Positions 36,831-39,842 of a DNA stretch of 39,842 nucleotides are shown piece by piece. The notes beneath the pieces were generated by a model, which did no database searches, had not been told where the DNA came from, and was given only the letters and a program-made list of their open reading frames with translations. Origin of the DNA: Crocosphaera sp. (GTDB taxonomy: Bacteria; Cyanobacteriota; Cyanobacteriia; Cyanobacteriales; Microcystaceae). Made by a program: the position numbers and the translations under genes. The first letter of the stretch is position 1, and each line of letters starts with the position of its first letter. The DNA lies in contig JASJEA010000060.1 in NCBI GenBank assembly GCA_030064935.1, positions 1-39,842 of the forward strand, written 5' to 3'.

Positions 36831-36959
36831 AGTAAGGTGTTGTAATGGGATTCAAAAATAGTTGGGTAACAGTCAAATAAGAACGTTTTGCCTACTCTAA
36901 CTAGGAAGCCAAGAGATGGGGTGATGATAGGGGAAGGAAGTTGGGGAGGAGAGTATATA

Positions 36960-36973
36960 TTACTTAAGATGGG
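36960..36973. repeat. 14-base direct repeat, copy 1
   Basis: TTACTTAAGATGGG, identical to 37204-37217. This copy lies about 130 bases upstream of the ParA-like gene, next to a candidate minus-strand -10. The core CTTAAG is palindromic. Confidence 0.6.
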
Positions 36974-37203
36974 CACTTTTCCCGTTAACAATGGATGATT
37001 GTCTAATAAAGATGACTTTTTCCTAGAAAAATGCTCAATTCTACAATTAATTAACCTTTCCTCTGACAAGTAAAAGCCATTATATATTATCCATTGTTAA
37101 GTTCATCCTCATTTCCCCCATGTCTGATGTTAGATGATCTTGGTGAGCAGGTCGACAATTCTTAGTCTTCCCATAATGTCAATAAAAATCACCATTCTCC
37201 AGT

Positions 37204-37217
37204 TTACTTAAGATGGG
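37204..37217. repeat. 14-base direct repeat, copy 2
   Basis: Identical to 36960-36973; this copy is about 60 bases upstream of the plus-strand -10 of the 2TM gene. One copy near each divergent promoter suggests a shared regulator-binding site. Confidence 0.6.
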
Positions 37218-37251
37218 GAGTCTCTTTAAGGTTTCGTTTACGGAACTTTAT

Positions 37252-37320
37252 TAAACCCGAAGAAATTAGGCATAATATAATGAAAGGGTAAAAGCTTGCT
37301 TGAGATTCTCTTCGGGCTTA
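37252..37320 (+). promoter_or_regulatory. Promoter of the 2TM gene enclosed by an inverted repeat
   Basis: A perfect -10 TATAAT at 37276-37281 without a clear -35. It is enclosed by TAAACCCGAAGA (37252-37263) and TCTTCGGGCTTA (37309-37320), complementary at 11 of 12 positions. A start near 37288 supports translation from 37374. Confidence 0.55.
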
Positions 37321-37373
37321 CCGTCTGGAAAAATAACTCTTTTCGTCAGTCACTATTCGTTTACTTACTCACT

Positions 37374-37871
37374 ATGTCTGCTTCTGACGTACAACCTCCC
37401 CAATCCTATCGCAAAGAAGAGGTTCAAGAAATTCTACACTTGGCCATTGCCCGAAAAACTGAAGTTGAAGAATTATCCCGTACTCAACTTTGGGAGATTG
37501 CGGCAGAATTGGATATTGATTCCAACGCTTTGCAACTGGCTGAACAAGATTGGCTATTACAAAAACAACGCCAACAAAAACAAGATGAATTTGCTCGTTA
37601 TCGTCAAGAGAAACTAAAGCAAAAAACTATCCGCTATTTAATTATTAATTCTTTTATTATGTTGCTTAATTTTTTAGCGGTAGGAACCTTGTCTTGGTCA
37701 CTTTATTTCTTGATATTTTTAGGACTTCCCCTTGCTCTAGATACCTTTAAGACGTTTCAAAATGAAGGAGAAGATTATGAAAAAGAATTTCAACAATGGT
37801 ATGTGAAAAAAGAGATGAAAGCCTCTATTTCTAATCTTTGGAATCGTATTAAGACGACTTGGCTTTCTTGA
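37374..37871 (+). CDS. 2TM-domain protein
   Basis: 165 residues from the ATG at 37374; a TTG at 37296 would extend it but lies only about 8 bases after the predicted transcription start. An N-terminal cytosolic helical region ('REEVQEIL'-like, 'SYRKEEVQEILHLAIAR', 12-28, through about 62) is followed by a Gln/Lys-rich linker, two membrane helices (about 87-105 and 108-125) and an acidic-basic tail. The paired helices with 'LGLPLALDTFKTF' after them fit the Pfam 2TM domain. Function unknown. Confidence 0.75.
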   Translation: MSASDVQPPQSYRKEEVQEILHLAIARKTEVEELSRTQLWEIAAELDIDSNALQLAEQDWLLQKQRQQKQDEFARYRQEKLKQKTIRYLIINSFIMLLNFLAVGTLSWSLYFLIFLGLPLALDTFKTFQNEGEDYEKEFQQWYVKKEMKASISNLWNRIKTTWLS

Positions 37872-38067
37872 ATTTTTACAATCTATACCCAATTATTTAC
37901 TAAAAAAAATTATCAAGAAATAATTAATAAAATTTAATCCTTCTTAAATTAGGTTAAGTAGCTATTATTTTAGTTGTTTATTCGTTATTAATTAAAGAAG
38001 TGATTGAAAATTAACCCTAGAAAGAGTACAATCGAAACAGGCAAAATAAGGGTAATTTTGGGGGGAA
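37872..38067. other. AT-rich spacer upstream of the DUF697 gene
   Basis: 196 bases, no gene seen. It contains the DUF697 promoter at 38004-38032; otherwise only A/T runs. Confidence 0.5.
38004..38032 (+). promoter_or_regulatory. Sigma70-type promoter of the DUF697 gene
   Basis: TTGAAA (38004-38009), 17 bases, TACAAT (38027-38032): five of six matches in each box. It predicts a start near 38039 and a leader of about 29 bases ending in a G6 Shine-Dalgarno-like run. Confidence 0.65.
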
Positions 38068-39450
38068 ATGATGACAGTTCAGATAAAAAAACCCATTCTA
38101 GTAGTAGGGTTAGGTATCTCGTTTTTACTATGGATCGCAGAGAGTCTCCATCAAGAAATAATGGCCATAGGAGAATGGGGTATTTTAAGTTTAATGGCGG
38201 TGGGCACCGGATTCTGGTTGTGGCAAAAACAAGGAGAAAAAAAACCCAGTTTTAAAGGGATTTCTCCCCTAACATTAACTGAGGTTCAACAATCTATATC
38301 CCAGGCCGAACAAACCTTGGATTACATAAAAAAAGAAAATCCCGACTGCAATTTATCTCAATTGGAAAGCCAACTAAAACAGTTACCGAAAAAACTTAAC
38401 AATTCTTCCCTTGCTATTGGGTTAGTAGGGAATAGTAAAAGTGAAAAAAATAGCCTGCAAAATAACCTGAGAGAAATTGAAACTTTTAAAGAATTTGATG
38501 TAAGAGAACAAGATTTATCAGAAAATATTTCGAGCCAATTAGATATTATTGTGTTGCTTGTCAGTGGTGATTTGACTGACTCACAATGGCAGATTATCAA
38601 GAATTGTCATCAAAAACATCAACGATGTCTGATTATTTTAAATAAACAAGATAAGTACAATTTAGAGGATAAAGAAATTATCCTGCAACAAATTAAACAA
38701 AGGGTAAACATAATTATTCCTGATGACGATGTAATGGCCATCAATTCGCTTCCTAGCCAGCAGAAAGTTCGCCAATATCAAGCAGATGGTTCCTATCAAG
38801 AATGGCTAGAAACAAAGCCAGCTAAAATTGAAGATTTAACTGCTAGATTAGAGGGGATTTTAAATCAAGACAGACAACAGTTAAGTTGGGGAAAAGTCTG
38901 GAGAGAAGCAGAATTAATTAAAGAACAGAGTAAGCTCATTTTAAATAAAATTAGACGCAATTACGCCCTACCTGTCATCGAAAGGTATCAATGGATAGCT
39001 GCTGGGGCGGCATTTGCTAACCCAGTTTCCTCCTTAGATTTATTAGCAACCGCCGCCATTAATGGACAGATGATAGTAGATTTAAGTAAGCTTTATCAAC
39101 AAAAATTAACCTTGAACCAAGGTCAAACCATATCCGCCACAATTGCTAAGTTAATGATTAAACTCGGATTAGTGGAATTGTCGACTCATGCCATTAGTAG
39201 TGTACTCAAAAGTAACGCCATTACCTATGTAGCAGGAGGAGCAACTCAAGGGATAAGTGCAGCCTATTTAACCCGTATTGCTGGATTGAGTTTAGTGGAA
39301 TATTTTCAAGAACAACCCCTTGAGCCAGATAACAATCAAACCCTAGATATAGAAAACCTTTCTGACAAAATCAAGCATATCTTTGAACAAACAAGACGTA
39401 GGGAAATACTACAAACCTTTGTCAAACAAACCGTTCCGAAATTAGGATAA
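38068..39450 (+). CDS. DUF697 membrane-associated protein with degenerate GTPase domain
   Basis: 460 residues (ATG at 38068; a second ATG follows directly). Two N-terminal membrane helices (about 10-25 and 37-52), then a Ras/Era-like GTPase domain (about 114-270). The phosphate loop is 'GLVGNSKSEKNSL' (118-130), missing the GK(S/T), yet the guanine-specificity motif 'NKQD' (192-195) is intact. The C-terminal DUF697 region (about 300-440) is helical and contains 'AAGAAFANPVSSLDLLATAAINGQM'-type sequence typical of cyanobacterial DUF697 proteins. GTP hydrolysis is unlikely; nucleotide binding is uncertain. Role unknown, probably at the membrane. Confidence 0.85.
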   Translation: MMTVQIKKPILVVGLGISFLLWIAESLHQEIMAIGEWGILSLMAVGTGFWLWQKQGEKKPSFKGISPLTLTEVQQSISQAEQTLDYIKKENPDCNLSQLESQLKQLPKKLNNSSLAIGLVGNSKSEKNSLQNNLREIETFKEFDVREQDLSENISSQLDIIVLLVSGDLTDSQWQIIKNCHQKHQRCLIILNKQDKYNLEDKEIILQQIKQRVNIIIPDDDVMAINSLPSQQKVRQYQADGSYQEWLETKPAKIEDLTARLEGILNQDRQQLSWGKVWREAELIKEQSKLILNKIRRNYALPVIERYQWIAAGAAFANPVSSLDLLATAAINGQMIVDLSKLYQQKLTLNQGQTISATIAKLMIKLGLVELSTHAISSVLKSNAITYVAGGATQGISAAYLTRIAGLSLVEYFQEQPLEPDNNQTLDIENLSDKIKHIFEQTRRREILQTFVKQTVPKLG

Positions 39451-39523
39451 ATGCTCCTGTATTAATAACCAAACCTATCAGTATTATTTGTTTTTGTTGA
39501 TCCATATTACTTAAATCCTAACC

Positions 39524-39842
39524 ATGACAGTTTCTGATTCTGAAACCTCTCCAACCCCCCTTAACCAAACCCGAGATACTGGCAGCCAGGAAAAATCCAT
39601 GACTCGTTCCAAGAACTCCCAAAAATCTCCCCGTCAAGGGTTTGCTCCAGTATTCGAGAATCCACAATTTTTAGTTCTCTGGATAGGACAAATCTTTTCC
39701 CAACTTGCTGACAAAGTTTATTTAGTGTTGATGATTGCCTTCATTGCGGGGCATTTTCAAGGAGAAAATCAACCCATTAGCGGTTGGGTGTCGGCCATTA
39801 CGATTGCTTTTACCATTCCAGCCGTTTTTGTGGGCTCCTTGG
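39524..39842 (+). CDS. MFS transporter, N-terminal part (continues beyond window)
   Basis: 106 complete codons from the ATG at 39524. A hydrophilic Ser/Thr/Pro/Lys-rich leader (about 1-48) precedes 'FLVLWIGQIFSQLADKVYLVLMIAFIAG' helix 1 and, after a short 'GENQPISGW' loop, helix 2 'AITIAFTIPAVFVGSL'. The pattern NPQFxxLWxGQxxSxxAD is typical of MFS_3/MFS_1 exporters. Substrate unknown. It lies 73 bases after the DUF697 gene in the same direction and may share its transcript. Confidence 0.85.
   Translation, partial: MTVSDSETSPTPLNQTRDTGSQEKSMTRSKNSQKSPRQGFAPVFENPQFLVLWIGQIFSQLADKVYLVLMIAFIAGHFQGENQPISGWVSAITIAFTIPAVFVGSL

Larger units (their letters stand above)
36831..37373. other. Shared intergenic region between the ParA operon and the 2TM gene
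   Basis: A 543-base divergent control region. It contains a 14-base direct repeat (36960-36973 and 37204-37217), a possible minus-strand -10 TATACT (36957-36952), a plus-strand -10 (37276-37281) and a long inverted repeat around that -10. An 80-codon minus ORF (37069-36827) overlaps the ATPase start but has no protein-like features. Confidence 0.6.

Noticed and set aside
36827-37069. 80-codon minus-strand ORF overlapping the ParA-like start by 4 bases
   Set aside because: The ATGA-type overlap is tempting, but the translation has no domain-like pattern and the interval holds regulatory repeats.

Overview
The window reads as chromosomal DNA from a unicellular, probably marine cyanobacterium of the Crocosphaera/Cyanothece type. 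Reasons: AT-rich DNA with cyanobacterial HIP1 octamers (GCGATCGC, 12 copies found by eye); a split RNA polymerase beta-prime subunit (rpoC1) standing alone, as in Synechocystis; a UPF0182 protein; a CYP110-like P450; a PrcA-like subtilase; and an FHA/CHAT/DUF928/CHASE2 cluster. The genus is inference. No tRNA, rRNA, CRISPR array or transposase was seen.

Layout. (1) 1-14164, minus strand: the 5' part of one enormous gene, open over at least 4,721 codons and running off the left edge. It encodes a secreted-type RTX protein with no cysteine codon found. In order it carries N-terminal RTX nonapeptides, cadherin/VCBS-like domains, Calx-beta, about 2,350 residues of mostly coiled coil interrupted by a C-type lectin domain, a hydrophobic segment, a pancreatic-lipase-like domain with a complete Ser-Asp-His triad, and duplicated VCBS-like domains. 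(2) 14357-20409, plus strand: a filamentous-haemagglutinin-like exoprotein whose last 80 codons are frameshifted away, then an exported TPR-CHAT (caspase-like) protein. (3) 23845-20432, minus strand, convergent with (2): NarL-type response regulator, CHASE2 sensor kinase, DUF928 protein. (4) 25916-24030, minus: rpoC1 with terminator. (5) 26100-27730, plus: palindromic promoter region, a possible short terminated RNA, and a cytochrome P450. (6) A repeat-rich spacer and a UPF0182 membrane protein (28153-31140). (7) 36830-31195, minus strand: a MinD/ParA-like ATPase, a small winged-helix protein, a membrane iron-sulfur protein fused to a Crp-like sensor domain, and a subtilase. (8) 37374 to the end, plus strand: a 2TM-domain protein, a DUF697 protein with a degenerate GTPase domain, and the start of an MFS transporter.

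How the genes may work together. Regions 2 and 3 look like one surface/secretion module: an adhesin-like exoprotein and an exported caspase-like peptidase facing a dedicated extracytoplasmic two-component system. No TpsB outer-membrane pore is present in the window. In region 7, the ATPase and winged-helix genes overlap or nearly overlap, and the redox/Crp-like gene follows after 27 bases, so the three probably form one redox- or ligand-responsive unit. The two strongest candidates for undescribed biology are the giant lipase/lectin/coiled-coil RTX protein and this ParA/winged-helix/NapH-Crp operon.
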